Shown: positions 1 through 9,640, counted from the stretch's first letter. The stretch is DNA of 64,000 nt from Corynebacterium sp. CNCTC7651 (GCF_021496665.1 NZ_CP071246.1:434001-498000), one strand, 5' to 3'. The notes: generated by a model not told the origin, from the sequence alone. Made by a program: numbers and translations.

Positions 1-96
1 TATGTCGAGGCGGCGGGGCTGGGCGACACTGCCCAGGCGTTGCGCTTGATCGCGCGCGCTTACGCCGCCACTGCCCTCGACGATCTGCAGGCATGA
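1..96 (+). CDS. C-terminal end of an unidentified protein upstream of manA (partial)
   Basis: An open frame runs from the window edge to a TGA at 94-96 and encodes the last 31 residues of a protein, ending ALDDLQA. The fragment is Ala/Leu-rich and helical and has no diagnostic motif. In related corynebacteria the gene before manA encodes a SIS/TobH-like phosphosugar-binding protein of the mannose pathway. That identity is inferred from position only. The gap to manA is 58 bases, so the two may be co-transcribed. Confidence 0.5.
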   Translation, partial: YVEAAGLGDTAQALRLIARAYAATALDDLQA

Positions 97-154
97 TGCC
101 CATGATGTGTCAGCACGCGGGGCCGCCCGTTACCGCCTAAGAGGAGTCGCTTCG

Positions 155-1372
155 ATGGAGTACCTCGAGGGGGCGCTGCGCACGTACCCGTGGGGGTCGC
201 GCACGCTCCTCGCATCCTTACGCGGTACGCCAGCTCCCGCACCGACGCCTGAGGCGGAGCTTTGGTTCGGCGCGCACCCTGCCGCACCCTCGCGTGTCGA
301 CGGCGCTTTGCTCGACGCCGTCATTTCCAACGACCCCGAGGCTGCCTTGGGCGCGCGGGTCGCCGCCGACTTTGACGGGCAGCTCCCATTCCTGGTCAAG
401 CTGCTGGCTGCTGGGGAGCCGCTCTCCATCCAGGCGCACCCGTCCGCCGCGCAGGCGCGGGAAGGCTTCGAGCGCGAGAACGCGCTGGGGATTGCCCTGA
501 ATGATTCCCGCCGCAATTACAAGGATCCGAACCCGAAGCCGGAGCTCATCGTTGCGTTGACGAAATTCCACGCGCTGGCCGGCTTCCGGCCGGTGGCGCA
601 AACGCAGCAGCTGTTCGCCGTGCTGGGTGGCCTCGGCCGCTACGCCGGCGTACTAGACCCCGCCCAGCCGAGCGAGAGCCTGCGGACCATTTTCACCACG
701 CTGATCTCGCTGCCGTCGGCACTGCGATTGGCCCTGCTGGAGGATGTGGCCACGGCCGCGGCAGAGCTGGCTGAGACCGCCCCAGAGCCGTGGATGGCCG
801 AGGTAGCACGCACGTTTCTGCGGCTGGCCGACCGCTACCCGGGCGATGTCGGCGCGCTTGCGGCGCTGCTACTCAACCACGTCACCCTGCAGCCGGGTGA
901 CGCGCTGTACCTCGCCGCAGGTCAGCTCCACGCCTACCTCTCGGGGCTCGGCGTGGAGGTGATGGCCAACTCGGACAACGTGCTCCGCGGCGGCCTGACA
1001 TCCAAGCATGTGGACGTGCCGGAGCTGGTCCGCGTGTTGGACTTCAGCGAACTGTCGGACCCGCACGCGCCTGCGGAGGTCGCGGACGGCACCACGTTGT
1101 TCAACTTGCCAATCGACGCCTTCACCGTCTCCCGCCACCGCCTTGGCGCAGGTAGCGAGCTCCGTGCAGATACAGACGGCCCCGCCGTCGTGCTGTGCAC
1201 CGCTGGCCGCGCCCAAACCGGCGGCTCCGGCGGCTCCAGCGGCTCCGGCGAGTTCGCGCTCACGCCGGGCCAAGCGGCGTGGATCCCCGCCTCCGACCCA
1301 GCCGTGACCTTCACCGCGGCCGACGGGGAGGGCGCTGAGCAGTTTGCAGAGCTGTTTTACGTGCGGGCGTGA
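155..1372 (+). CDS. manA: Mannose-6-phosphate isomerase, class I
   Basis: Interconverts fructose-6-phosphate and mannose-6-phosphate, feeding GDP-mannose for cell-wall lipomannan and protein mannosylation in the cytoplasm. The 405-residue protein starts MEYLEGALRTYPWG, typical of type I PMI. It has the cupin zinc ligand region (SIQAHPS, then KPELIVAL) and the second-domain signature (GQLHAYLSGLG, then the MANSDNVLRGG segment). A longer frame begins at 107, but the ATG at 155 has a GAGGAG ribosome binding site at 141-146 and gives the usual N-terminus. A Gly/Ser-rich stretch (GGSGGSSGSG) near the C-terminus looks like a flexible linker. Identity is secure. Confidence 0.93.
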   Translation: MEYLEGALRTYPWGSRTLLASLRGTPAPAPTPEAELWFGAHPAAPSRVDGALLDAVISNDPEAALGARVAADFDGQLPFLVKLLAAGEPLSIQAHPSAAQAREGFERENALGIALNDSRRNYKDPNPKPELIVALTKFHALAGFRPVAQTQQLFAVLGGLGRYAGVLDPAQPSESLRTIFTTLISLPSALRLALLEDVATAAAELAETAPEPWMAEVARTFLRLADRYPGDVGALAALLLNHVTLQPGDALYLAAGQLHAYLSGLGVEVMANSDNVLRGGLTSKHVDVPELVRVLDFSELSDPHAPAEVADGTTLFNLPIDAFTVSRHRLGAGSELRADTDGPAVVLCTAGRAQTGGSGGSSGSGEFALTPGQAAWIPASDPAVTFTAADGEGAEQFAELFYVRA

Positions 1373-1390
1373 GAACGCTCCGTCGTCAAG

Positions 1391-2152
1391 CTAGGGCTCA
1401 ACCGGGGTGGTGGGGGTGAGCTCGGCCCCGGACTCGACCGCGACGGACTCGGCAGTTTCGGGGGTGGCCACGGTGGTCGCCGTCGCGGTGGCCACCTCCT
1501 GCGATGCTGGCGTGCGCACGCTGGTCTCCGGCTCCTCCGCCGGGGTCGGGGACGGAGCCTCGGAGGTGGCCGTAGTCACGGCCTCGGTGCTGTTCGGCGG
1601 GGTCGTCTGCGGCTCCAGCACGGTGCTCTCCGGCTCGGGCACGCGACTCGGCGCGACCGGCGTATTCGTTGCCCCAGGAACACCAGGAGTCTCAGGAGCC
1701 CCGGTCGGGCTGGGCTGCTCCTGCGAGGGCGGACGCACATTCGTCGGCCGGTAGACCGCGGTGGGCGCAACGGAGCGCGGCGCGGATGTCACAGCCAGCG
1801 GAGGCGCGTACGGGTCCGCCTCCATCCGGTAGCTGGAGTTGGCCTGAGGCGCCAGCGCAACATCGCTGCCCCCGGCCCCGTACTGGTTCGCGTGCTGCGC
1901 CTGCCCGGCATCGGCTGGCCTCGGCGGGCGGCTGGACCTCGGCTGGGGGGATTCGCTCTTGCGTGACGACGGTCCACTTTCACCCGACGCCGAACTCGTC
2001 TGCGCGACAACCGGCGCGGGCGAATTGGAGGTATACCCCGCCGTTACCGTGCGGTCCGGCGTGGATGCGTTCCACACCAGCACGCCCACCACAACGGCGA
2101 GGGCCAGGCCGGCAAGCATGAAAGCGCCGACGGTGCGTTGGTTCTGCTCCAT
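1391..2152 (-). CDS. Single-pass membrane protein with long Ser/Thr/Pro-rich extracellular region, unknown function
   Basis: A protein of 253 residues with a short cytoplasmic N-terminus (MEQNQRTV), one hydrophobic segment at about residues 9-27, then an entirely low-complexity Pro/Ser/Thr/Glu/Ala-rich tail. Such tails span or sit in the corynebacterial envelope and are often O-mannosylated, which would fit the neighbouring manA, but this is inference. The ATG at 2152 is chosen over an upstream ATG at 2170 because GGAGG lies four bases before it. No catalytic domain is visible. It converges on manA with an 18-bp gap. Confidence 0.7.
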   Translation of the reverse strand: MEQNQRTVGAFMLAGLALAVVVGVLVWNASTPDRTVTAGYTSNSPAPVVAQTSSASGESGPSSRKSESPQPRSSRPPRPADAGQAQHANQYGAGGSDVALAPQANSSYRMEADPYAPPLAVTSAPRSVAPTAVYRPTNVRPPSQEQPSPTGAPETPGVPGATNTPVAPSRVPEPESTVLEPQTTPPNSTEAVTTATSEAPSPTPAEEPETSVRTPASQEVATATATTVATPETAESVAVESGAELTPTTPVEP

Positions 2153-2302
2153 CTCGCCTCCACAAGTCACAAATAGGTAACGGCCCCTCCGTTGACTGTT
2201 TATAACACGCCGGAGGCGGTTTTCAGTACCCTGTGCGAGGAAACACAGCCACCCCGTCGGTGAATTTCAGGTAAATACTCCGCACCGGGGCAATGGCTGA
2301 CG

Positions 2303-2308
2303 TATATA
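2303..2308 (+). promoter_or_regulatory. Candidate -10 box (TATATA) for the DUF4259 gene
   Basis: TATATA lies about 40 bases before the ATG at 2350, in the 197-bp divergent region between the membrane protein and the DUF4259 gene. No convincing -35 is seen. The same region holds an inverted repeat, CCTCCG at 2186-2191 and CGGAGG at 2211-2216, around an AT-rich core, which could be an operator for the leftward gene. Confidence 0.3.
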
Positions 2309-2349
2309 GGGCTAAAGCCCAACGAGATGCCCCTGAAAGGATGGACACG

Positions 2350-2709
2350 ATGAGCACGTGGGAGACCGAGATCTTCTCCGCCGAGGAAAACGCCGATTTT
2401 CTGGATGATCTGGCGGAATTGGAGCCGGAGGAAATCCTTGAAGCGGTCCGTGATGCGGTGCTGCTGGCGTCCGATGGTGCGTCGCCGAGCGAGGAGGAGC
2501 GCCTGAACGGCCTCGCCGCCGCCACGATCGCGGCCATCTGGTCCGGCGCCCCGTTCTCCGCGGGCGAGATCGCGGAGACCTACCCGTTCATCCGCTCCAA
2601 CCCGGGCGACATCAGCGAAAAACTGGCGGAGGCTGCGGTATCTGTGCTGGAGAACGCGGACGCGAACGGCGATACGGACGTGGACCAGTTCATCGAGGCG
2701 CTTTCCTAA
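2350..2709 (+). CDS. DUF4259 family protein
   Basis: A small acidic cytoplasmic protein of 119 residues. The N-terminus [21 protein letters not shown] matches the start of DUF4259 proteins (a W-x3-F-x5-A-DFLDDL pattern); the rest is helical and rich in Glu and Asp. Function of the family is unknown. Two ATGs (2341 and 2350) are in frame; the second is preferred because the GAAAGGA purine run ends eight bases before it. No partner genes are suggested; sahH follows after 88 bases. Confidence 0.75.
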   Translation: MSTWETEIFSAEENADFLDDLAELEPEEILEAVRDAVLLASDGASPSEEERLNGLAAATIAAIWSGAPFSAGEIAETYPFIRSNPGDISEKLAEAAVSVLENADANGDTDVDQFIEALS

Positions 2710-2797
2710 CCCGGCTAGAGTGGGGGAGTCCGAGCGCCCGCGCCACCGGCGCCTGCGCCACACAGTGATTCGACCCCCTACGAGGAGCGCGCACCAA

Positions 2798-4231
2798 ATG
2801 CCTAACTACAAGATCGCGGACATCTCGCTGCACGAGTCCGGCCGCAAGCAGATTGAACTTGCAGAGTACGAGATGCCGGGGCTCATGGCGCTGCGCGAGG
2901 AGTACCGCGAGGAGCAGCCGCTGGCCGGCGCGCGGATCGCGGGCTCCATCCACATGACCACGCAGACCGCCGTGCTCATTGAGACGTTGACGGCGCTGGG
3001 TGCGGAGGTCCGGTGGGCTTCGTGCAACATTTTCTCGACGGAGGATGCGGCGGCGGCTGCTGTTGTCGTCGGCAAGCAAGGAAGCCCCGAAGATCCCCAG
3101 GGTGTGCCGGTGTTCGCCTGGAAGGGTGAGACCCTGGATGAGTACTGGTGGTGCCTGAACCAGGTGTTCGACTGGGGTGAGGGCGTGTACCCGAACATGA
3201 TCCTGGACGACGGCGGCGACGCCACCATGGCCGTGATCAAGGGCTCCGAGTTCGAGCGCGCGGGTGCCGTGCCGCAGCCGCAGGAGGGCGACTCGGACGA
3301 GCAGATCGCGTTCTACACCATGCTGCGCGAGGTGCTGGAGCAGGACAAGGACCGCTGGACGACAACCGCGGAGCACGTCAAGGGCGTGACGGAGGAGACC
3401 ACCACCGGCGTGCACCGCCTCTACCACTTTGCCAAGGAGGGCCTGCTGCCGTTCCCGGCGATGAACGTGAATGACGCAGTGACCAAGTCCAAGTTTGACA
3501 ACCGCTACGGCACCCGCCACTCCGTGATCGACGGCATCAACCGCGCGACCGACGTGCTAATCGGCGGCAAGCGCGCGCTGGTGTGCGGCTACGGCGACGT
3601 GGGCAAGGGCGTTGCGGAAGCGCTGGACGGCCAGGGCGCGATCGTGTCCGTGACCGAGGTGGACCCGATCAACGCGCTGCAGGCGCTCATGGACGGCTAC
3701 CAGGTGGTCACGGTGGAGGACGCGATCGCGGACGCGGACATCGTGATTACGGCCACCGGCAACCTGGGCATTATCACCTTCGAGCACATGCTGCAGATGA
3801 AGGACCACGCGATCCTGGGCAACATCGGCCACTTCGACAACGAGATTGACATGCACTCGCTGATTCACCGCGACGATGTCACCCGCACCAACATCAAGCC
3901 GCAGGTGGACCTGTTCGACCTGCCGAGCGGCAACGCCATCATTGTGCTGTCTGAGGGGCGCCTGCTGAACCTGGGTAACGCGACCGGCCACCCGTCCTTC
4001 GTCATGTCCAACTCGTTTGCGGACCAGACCATCGCGCAGATTGAGCTCTTCACCAACGGCGACAACTACGATAACGAGGTGTACCGCCTGCCCAAGATCC
4101 TGGACGAGAAGGTGGCCCGCATCCACGTCGAGGCGCTCGGCGGCACGCTCACGGAGCTGAGCAAGGAGCAGGCCGAGTACATCGGCGTCGACGTCGCCGG
4201 CCCGTACAAGCCCGAGCACTACCGCTACTAG
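2798..4231 (+). CDS. sahH: Adenosylhomocysteinase (S-adenosylhomocysteine hydrolase)
   Basis: NAD-dependent cytoplasmic enzyme splitting S-adenosylhomocysteine into adenosine and homocysteine, completing the methyl cycle. The 477 residues include the substrate-domain segment [13 protein letters not shown], the NAD-binding glycine loop GYGDVGKG, the [10 protein letters not shown] segment and the C-terminal KPEHYRY that reaches into the neighbouring subunit. It carries the roughly 40-residue insertion (around [15 protein letters not shown]) seen in actinobacterial and plant enzymes. The ATG at 2798 has GAGGAG at 2782-2787; an upstream in-frame ATG at 2720 is rejected. The gene leads into tmk-mtrA-mtrB-lpqB, the order also found in mycobacteria. 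Confidence 0.97.
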   Translation: MPNYKIADISLHESGRKQIELAEYEMPGLMALREEYREEQPLAGARIAGSIHMTTQTAVLIETLTALGAEVRWASCNIFSTEDAAAAAVVVGKQGSPEDPQGVPVFAWKGETLDEYWWCLNQVFDWGEGVYPNMILDDGGDATMAVIKGSEFERAGAVPQPQEGDSDEQIAFYTMLREVLEQDKDRWTTTAEHVKGVTEETTTGVHRLYHFAKEGLLPFPAMNVNDAVTKSKFDNRYGTRHSVIDGINRATDVLIGGKRALVCGYGDVGKGVAEALDGQGAIVSVTEVDPINALQALMDGYQVVTVEDAIADADIVITATGNLGIITFEHMLQMKDHAILGNIGHFDNEIDMHSLIHRDDVTRTNIKPQVDLFDLPSGNAIIVLSEGRLLNLGNATGHPSFVMSNSFADQTIAQIELFTNGDNYDNEVYRLPKILDEKVARIHVEALGGTLTELSKEQAEYIGVDVAGPYKPEHYRY

Positions 4232-4248
4232 GCAACCGCTACTAGGCA
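4221..4248 (+). repeat. Exact tandem duplication of a 14-bp unit at the sahH stop codon
   Basis: ACCGCTACTAGGCA occurs twice in succession (4221-4234 and 4235-4248). The first copy contains the sahH stop codon and the second lies in the leader of tmk, so no reading frame is altered. It looks like a small replication-slippage duplication. Confidence 0.9.
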
Positions 4249-4258
4249 GGGCATTTCC

Positions 4259-4873
4259 ATGATCATTGCGGTCGAGGGCATCGACGGCGCTGGTAAGCGC
4301 ACGCTTGTCGACGGTATTTTGCAGGACCTCAACGCGGAAAGCGTTGCCACCTTGGCGTTTCCGCGCTACGAGGAGTCCGCGGCGGCGCAGCTCGCCCAGG
4401 CCGCGCTGCACGGCGCGATGGGCGATATGACGGACTCGCCGTACGCCATGGCGGCGATGTTCGCGCTGGACCGCCATGGTGCGCGCGACACGCTTCTGCG
4501 CGCGGCGGACAACCCGGACGAGGTGCTGATCCTGGACCGCTACGCCGCCTCCAACGCCGCGTACACGTGGGCGCGCTCCGGCGACGAAACCGCGGTGCGT
4601 TGGGTAGAAGAGCTCGAGTTTTCCAAGCTTGGGCTGCCGCGGCCGGATTTGCAAGTGTTCGTCGATACGCCGCCCGAGGTGGCGTCGGCACGCGCGGTGC
4701 AGCGCGCCGAGGATGACCCGCAGCGGGCCCGCGACCGCTACGAGCGCGATGCCGGGCTCCAGCTGGCGACGTATGAGGCGTACCTGCGCCTGGCCGAGCG
4801 CTCCTGGGCGGGTCCCTGGGTGGTTTCGACTGATCCGGCCGTTATCATGCGGAGTATCAACGATTCTTGCTAA
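4259..4873 (+). CDS. tmk: Thymidylate kinase (dTMP kinase)
   Basis: Phosphorylates dTMP to dTDP for DNA synthesis. The 204 residues open with the P-loop GIDGAGKRT (residues 7-15), followed by the DRYAASNAAY segment that contacts the nucleotide and a lid region rich in Arg (ARAVQRAEDD...RARDRYE). The length is normal for the family. It starts 27 bases after sahH with a weak GGCAGGG leader and ends 11 bases before mtrA, so it is probably transcribed with them. Confidence 0.92.
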   Translation: MIIAVEGIDGAGKRTLVDGILQDLNAESVATLAFPRYEESAAAQLAQAALHGAMGDMTDSPYAMAAMFALDRHGARDTLLRAADNPDEVLILDRYAASNAAYTWARSGDETAVRWVEELEFSKLGLPRPDLQVFVDTPPEVASARAVQRAEDDPQRARDRYERDAGLQLATYEAYLRLAERSWAGPWVVSTDPAVIMRSINDSC

Positions 4874-4884
4874 GGAGCCAACGC

Positions 4885-5568
4885 ATGCCGCCGAAGATTT
4901 TGGTTGTAGACGACGATCCAGCAATCAACGAGATGCTGACCATCGTGCTCGAGGCTGAAGGCTTTGCGACGGAATCGGTCACCGACGGCGCCGCGGCCGT
5001 GCCCACGTTCCGTTCCACCAACCCGGACCTGATCCTGCTGGACCTGATGCTGCCGGGCATGAACGGCATTGACATCTGCCGCGAAATCCGCAAGGAATCC
5101 GGCGTGCCGATCGTGATGCTCACCGCGAAAACGGACACGGTGGATGTGGTTCTGGGCCTGGAATCCGGGGCGGACGACTACATCACCAAGCCCTTCAAGC
5201 CGAAGGAGCTGGTGGCCCGAATCCGCGCCCGCCTGCGCCGCACGGACGAGGAACCGTCCGAGATCCTGCACATCGGTGACTTGACCATCGATGTGCCGCA
5301 GCACATGGTCACCCGCGACGGCCAAGAGATCGGCCTCACCCCGCTGGAGTTCGACCTGCTGCTGGAGATGGCGCGCCGCCCCAACCAGGTGCACACCCGC
5401 GAGGAGCTGCTGGAGAACGTGTGGGGTTACCGCAACGCGTCCGACACCCGTCTGGTCAACGTCCACGTGCAGCGCCTGCGCTCCAAGATTGAACATGACC
5501 CGGAGAACCCGGAGATCATCCTCACCGTGCGCGGCGTGGGCTACAAGACCGGCCGGACGGAGGCATAG
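4885..5568 (+). CDS. mtrA: DNA-binding response regulator MtrA
   Basis: OmpR-type response regulator of the MtrAB system, which in actinobacteria controls cell-wall remodelling, osmotic response and division genes. It has 227 residues: receiver domain 1-115 with acidic pocket D9-D11, phospho-acceptor D53 in LLDLMLPG, T80 and K102, then a winged-helix DNA-binding domain (LTPLEFDLLLEMA...VWGYRNASDTRLVNVHVQRLRSKIE). The start MPPKILVVDDD at 4885 follows AAGGAG at 4872-4877; the longer frame from 4867 is unlikely. The kinase gene mtrB follows after eight bases. Confidence 0.97.
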   Translation: MPPKILVVDDDPAINEMLTIVLEAEGFATESVTDGAAAVPTFRSTNPDLILLDLMLPGMNGIDICREIRKESGVPIVMLTAKTDTVDVVLGLESGADDYITKPFKPKELVARIRARLRRTDEEPSEILHIGDLTIDVPQHMVTRDGQEIGLTPLEFDLLLEMARRPNQVHTREELLENVWGYRNASDTRLVNVHVQRLRSKIEHDPENPEIILTVRGVGYKTGRTEA

Positions 5569-5576
5569 CCCTGGCG

Positions 5577-7232
5577 GTGAACCGGCTGAAGCGTGCGGGG
5601 GAGCGCGCCTCCGAATCTTGGCGCACCTCCCTCCAGGTGCGCTTCGTGGGCACCGTCTTGCTCGTATCGACGGTGGTGATGCTGGTCCTCGGGTTCACCC
5701 TGGCCACCGTTGTGTCCCAGCGCATCGCCCAATCCAAGATCGACGCGGCGAGTGTGGAAATTGACCGCGCCCGCGTGGTGGTGGAGGAGCAGATTGACAC
5801 CACCAGCTCCACGTCTTCGCTCCAGGCGCGCCTGAACAGCGCCCGCGCGAGCTTGACCCAGCGCACCCAGCAAGGTTCCGACGTGGCCAACGTGTACGAG
5901 CCAGTGCTGCTGGTGCAAAGTTCGCTGGGTGTGGTCACGTCCTCGCCGGAGTCCTACCGGGTGCCGGACAGGTTGGTGGAGTACGTCTCTCAAGGCAACG
6001 TGGCGTACCAATTCGCGGTGGTGGAGCGGCCGGACGGGTCGCCGTACAACGCGCTGATCATCGGCACACCGACCGATTCGGACGTGCCCAACCTGCAGCT
6101 CTACCTGGTCACCAACATGGACGATGAGGCCTCCACGCTCGCGCTTATGCGCGGCATCCTGGCGTCTGCCGTCTTGATCGTGATCGTGCTACTGGTGGGC
6201 ATTGCGTGGCTGGCGTCCCAGCAGATCGTCGCCCCGGTGCGCTCCGCCTCCCGCACCGCGGAACGTTTCGCCGCCGGCCACCTGCGTGAACGCATGCCGG
6301 TCGAGGGCGAAGACGAAATAGCGGTGCTTGCCCTTTCCTTCAACAACATGGCGGACAAGCTCTCGCGCCAGATCAACCAGCTCGAGGAGTACGGCGACTT
6401 GCAGCGCCAGTTCACCTCCGACGTGTCGCATGAGCTGCGCACGCCGCTGACCACGGTGCGCATGGCCGCGGACTTGATCGCCGCGGACCAGGACTCGCTC
6501 GACCCCTCCGCCCGCCGCGCCTCCGAGCTGATGACGCGCGAGCTGGACCGCTTCGAGGCCCTGCTCAACGATCTGCTGGAGATTTCCCGCCATGACGCGG
6601 GCGTGGCGGACCTGGCCAGCACCCGCATGGACGCCCGCGGCCCGATCGAGTCCGCCTGGGCACAAACGCACCACCTTGCGGAGGAGCTCAACGTCGAAGT
6701 GCAGTTCGACATCCCGGACACCCAAGTCGAGATTGAGGGAGACCCGCGCCGCATCGAGCGCATTGTGCGCAACCTCATCGCCAACGCCATCGACCACTCG
6801 GAGGGCAACCCGGTGCACGTGGCCCTCTTCGAAAACGAGGAAGCCGTGGCCGTCACCGTCACCGACTGCGGCGTGGGCCTGAAACCCGGCCAGGAAGAGT
6901 TGGTGTTCAACCGCTTCTGGCGCGCGGACAAGTCCCGCAAGCGCCACTCCGGCGGCACGGGCTTGGGCCTGGCCATCGCCCGCGAGGACGCCCAGCTGCA
7001 CCGCGGCACCTTGGACGCTGCTGGCGTGCCGGGCGTCGGCTCACAGTTCCGCCTGGTCCTCCCGCGCCACCCGGAGGAGGGGTACACGCACGCCCCGGTG
7101 GAGCTGCAGGCGCCGGGCGAACCGGACGATGTCGCGGAGGCCCGCGCGTTGGCGGAAGGGGCTGATGAGGCTGTGGCTGAGGTGGATTGCACGGAACAAT
7201 CGTCGGCAAGCGAGGTGCCCCGTGAACCTTAA
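5577..7232 (+). CDS. mtrB: Sensor histidine kinase MtrB
   Basis: Membrane sensor kinase paired with MtrA. It has 551 residues: TM1 at about 23-45, an extracellular sensor loop to about 190, TM2 at about 192-214, a HAMP linker, the HisKA box SHELRTP with phospho-acceptor H285, and an ATPase domain with N box (NLIANAIDH), DCGVGL and GGTGLGLAIA. The start is GTG, with GGAGG at 5559-5563, 13 bases upstream. After the ATPase domain there is a variable acidic Ala/Glu-rich tail. The last 11 bases overlap lpqB, implying translational coupling. Confidence 0.97.
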   Translation: MNRLKRAGERASESWRTSLQVRFVGTVLLVSTVVMLVLGFTLATVVSQRIAQSKIDAASVEIDRARVVVEEQIDTTSSTSSLQARLNSARASLTQRTQQGSDVANVYEPVLLVQSSLGVVTSSPESYRVPDRLVEYVSQGNVAYQFAVVERPDGSPYNALIIGTPTDSDVPNLQLYLVTNMDDEASTLALMRGILASAVLIVIVLLVGIAWLASQQIVAPVRSASRTAERFAAGHLRERMPVEGEDEIAVLALSFNNMADKLSRQINQLEEYGDLQRQFTSDVSHELRTPLTTVRMAADLIAADQDSLDPSARRASELMTRELDRFEALLNDLLEISRHDAGVADLASTRMDARGPIESAWAQTHHLAEELNVEVQFDIPDTQVEIEGDPRRIERIVRNLIANAIDHSEGNPVHVALFENEEAVAVTVTDCGVGLKPGQEELVFNRFWRADKSRKRHSGGTGLGLAIAREDAQLHRGTLDAAGVPGVGSQFRLVLPRHPEEGYTHAPVELQAPGEPDDVAEARALAEGADEAVAEVDCTEQSSASEVPREP

Positions 7233-8937
7233 GCGACTCCCCGGCGCGCTGGTCGCCCTGGCCACCACCGGCGCGCTCGCGGCAGGCTGCGCCAGCTTGC
7301 CGTCCACCTCGGACCCGCACGTGCTGCGCCCCTACACGCCCCAGGCATCGGCCGCGCCGGTGGTCACGCCGGAGGACGGCAAGGAACCCGATCTGCTGCT
7401 GCGCGACTTCTACGCGGCGTCCGCCATCCCGTCGTCGGATTATGAGGCGGCGCGCGCGTTCATGACGCAGCAGGCCAGCGCCGCTTGGGACCCGACGGAT
7501 GAGACGCTGGTGGTGGACCGCATCGGCGTGAACACGCTGCCGGGCGGCACGCTCAACCGCCGCAGTTTTTCGGTGCACGGCAATGTGGTGGGCGTGCTGG
7601 GGCAGGGCGGCTCGTTCCGCCCGGAGCGCGGCACGTACGAGGCGACCATTGAGATGGAGCAAGTCGCCGGGCAGTGGCGGATTTCTTCGCTGCCAGCCGG
7701 CGTGGTGCTGGAGCGCACGGAGCTGCGCAACCAGTATCAGCCGTTCAACCTGTACTTCTTCGACGCGCGCGGCCAGGAGCTGGTGACGGACCGCCGCTGG
7801 CTGTTCACCCGCCGGGAGACGCTGCCCAGCGCCCTGATTTCGCTGATCTTGGAGGGCCCGGCGAAACGCCTGTTGCCCGCGGTGCCGGACTCCCTGCCCG
7901 CCGAGGTGTCTTACACGGGCTACGAGGACGGCGCGTACCTATTCTCCGGCTTCGGCGCGGTGCGCGAGGACGAGCGCACGCAGTTCGCCGCGCAGGTGGT
8001 GTGGACCCTGGCATCCGCCGGCATCTCCGGCCCGTACACCCTCCTGGCGGACGGCGCGCCGCTGGTACCCAACGCCGAAACCCTCACCACGGACGATTTC
8101 GTCGAGCTTAGCCCGCTGGTGCAGGCCGCGGGCACCGCACGGCTGTACTCACTGACCGACGGGCGCATTTCGCTTATCGACGGCGGCGTTGCAACCCCCC
8201 TCGACGGAGAACTGGGCAACTCCGGCAGCGTGCAAACCGCGGAGATCACGGCGTCCGGGAACTGGGTGGCTGTGCTCGGCGGGACCGGCGAGGCCCCGGC
8301 GGTGATACGCGCCGGGGTGCTGGGCGACGAAGGCCGCGACTTCATTACGGCCACCACGTTCACCCGGCCGTCGTTCGAAGCCCGCGCGGCCGCGGTGTGG
8401 ACGGTTGCGGACGGCACCCGCATCCTGCGCAGCGTGCGCTCCGCCGCGACCGGCGAAGTGACGACGGAGGAAATCTTCGCCGAGATGCCCGACGGGGTGA
8501 CCGGCAACATCTCAGTGCTGCGGCTGTCCCGCTCCGGCGCCCGCGTGGTGATGGTGGTGGACGGGCACCTGTATACCGGCATTGTGGAGCGCCGCGCTAC
8601 GGGCGAGCGCGCAATTGTGAACGTGCTGGAGTACGCCTCCGAGCTGGGCGGTTCTGTGGTTGCGGCGGATTGGCAGCCGGACGGGTCCTTGATAGTGGGC
8701 ACGTCCAGCTCGGTTTCGCCCGTGCTTCGCGTAGAGCAGGACGGCTCCAGCGCGACAGCGCTTTCCGTGGGCAACATTTCTGCGCCTGTGGTGGCGGTGG
8801 CGGCTTCCCCGGGCATGCTCTACGTCACTGACGCGAACGCGGTGCTGCAGCTTCCCAGCACGGGTTCGGACAACCCGCTGTGGCGCGAAGTCCCCGGATT
8901 GGAGGGCGTGCGCGCGCTGCCGATCGTGGCAAAATAG
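7222..8937 (+). CDS. lpqB: Lipoprotein LpqB (GerMN domain, MtrB partner)
   Basis: Envelope lipoprotein which in mycobacteria binds the MtrB extracellular domain and modulates MtrAB signalling. It has 571 residues with signal peptide and lipobox LAAGC (modified Cys at residue 23), a GerMN-type domain in roughly residues 190-310 and a C-terminal propeller-like region. The GTG at 7222 inside the end of mtrB gives this signal peptide; the ATG at 7129 would put a long Arg-rich extension ahead of it and is rejected. It overlaps mtrB by 11 bases, the conserved arrangement. Confidence 0.95.
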   Translation: MNLKRLPGALVALATTGALAAGCASLPSTSDPHVLRPYTPQASAAPVVTPEDGKEPDLLLRDFYAASAIPSSDYEAARAFMTQQASAAWDPTDETLVVDRIGVNTLPGGTLNRRSFSVHGNVVGVLGQGGSFRPERGTYEATIEMEQVAGQWRISSLPAGVVLERTELRNQYQPFNLYFFDARGQELVTDRRWLFTRRETLPSALISLILEGPAKRLLPAVPDSLPAEVSYTGYEDGAYLFSGFGAVREDERTQFAAQVVWTLASAGISGPYTLLADGAPLVPNAETLTTDDFVELSPLVQAAGTARLYSLTDGRISLIDGGVATPLDGELGNSGSVQTAEITASGNWVAVLGGTGEAPAVIRAGVLGDEGRDFITATTFTRPSFEARAAAVWTVADGTRILRSVRSAATGEVTTEEIFAEMPDGVTGNISVLRLSRSGARVVMVVDGHLYTGIVERRATGERAIVNVLEYASELGGSVVAADWQPDGSLIVGTSSSVSPVLRVEQDGSSATALSVGNISAPVVAVAASPGMLYVTDANAVLQLPSTGSDNPLWREVPGLEGVRALPIVAK

Positions 8938-8943
8938 TCGGCT

Positions 8944-9558
8944 GTGACGGGGTTGGGGGAACTGTTGCTGCCACGGCGGTGTGCGGGCTGCGGCGTTGCG
9001 GGGGAGCTATTGTGCACGCGGTGTCGCCTGCTGTTGGCTACGGCGCCGGCGCGCGTGTTTCCGCCGACCTCGCCGCACGTGCCCGTGTTCGCGCTCGGGC
9101 CCTACGCAGACCCGCACCGCTCGGTGGTGCTGGCGATGAAGGAGCGTTCCAACCTTGCGGTGCGGCGCCACGTGGGCGCGGTGGTGGATGCCGCGCTGTT
9201 GCATTTGGAGGTGCGCGGCGAAATCCCGGAGGGCACGGTGCTGGTGCCGGCACCGACGCGGGAAGCGTCGGCACGCGAGCGCGGCGGGGACCCGGTGGAA
9301 GCGTGCTGCAAGGCGACGGGGCGGCCGGTGGCTTCCGTGCTCTCGCTGGGTAAGCGTACCGCGGACCAGAGTGAGCTGGACGCGGCGGCGCGGCGGGCCA
9401 ACCTCGCGGGCGCGGTCCGGATCGCCGCGGTACCGCGGGGCAGGTGCATCGTGGTGGACGATGTGGTGACTACGGGTGCGACGCTGCAGGCGAGCGTCGA
9501 AACGCTGCTGGCGCACGGTGCGGAAGTAGCCGCCTGCCTGGCGATATGTGCGGCGTAA
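8944..9558 (+). CDS. ComF-family phosphoribosyltransferase-like protein
   Basis: A protein of 204 residues with an N-terminal zinc-ribbon (CAGC then CTRC, two CxxC pairs) and a C-terminal type I phosphoribosyltransferase fold with the PRPP-binding loop VVDDVVTTGAT. Homologues of competence protein ComF occupy the same place between lpqB and hpf in actinobacteria, where the role is not established. The GTG start at 8944 lies six bases after lpqB; no strong ribosome binding site is visible, suggesting coupling to lpqB translation. Confidence 0.85.
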   Translation: MTGLGELLLPRRCAGCGVAGELLCTRCRLLLATAPARVFPPTSPHVPVFALGPYADPHRSVVLAMKERSNLAVRRHVGAVVDAALLHLEVRGEIPEGTVLVPAPTREASARERGGDPVEACCKATGRPVASVLSLGKRTADQSELDAAARRANLAGAVRIAAVPRGRCIVVDDVVTTGATLQASVETLLAHGAEVAACLAICAA

Positions 9559-9611
9559 GAGGGGGAGTTAGAGGCGTCGGCGAAACTGGCAGCAGGTTCC
9601 CAGGTACCCCG

Positions 9612-9640
9612 CCCGGATTGGATATAACCAGTTGTATACT
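9612..9640 (+). promoter_or_regulatory. Candidate promoter of hpf
   Basis: TATACT at 9635-9640 is a good -10 box about 40 bases before the hpf start, within the 120-bp gap after the ComF-like gene. A second AT-rich hexamer, TATAAC, lies at 9623-9628. The -35 is weak, as is common in GC-rich actinobacteria. Confidence 0.4.
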
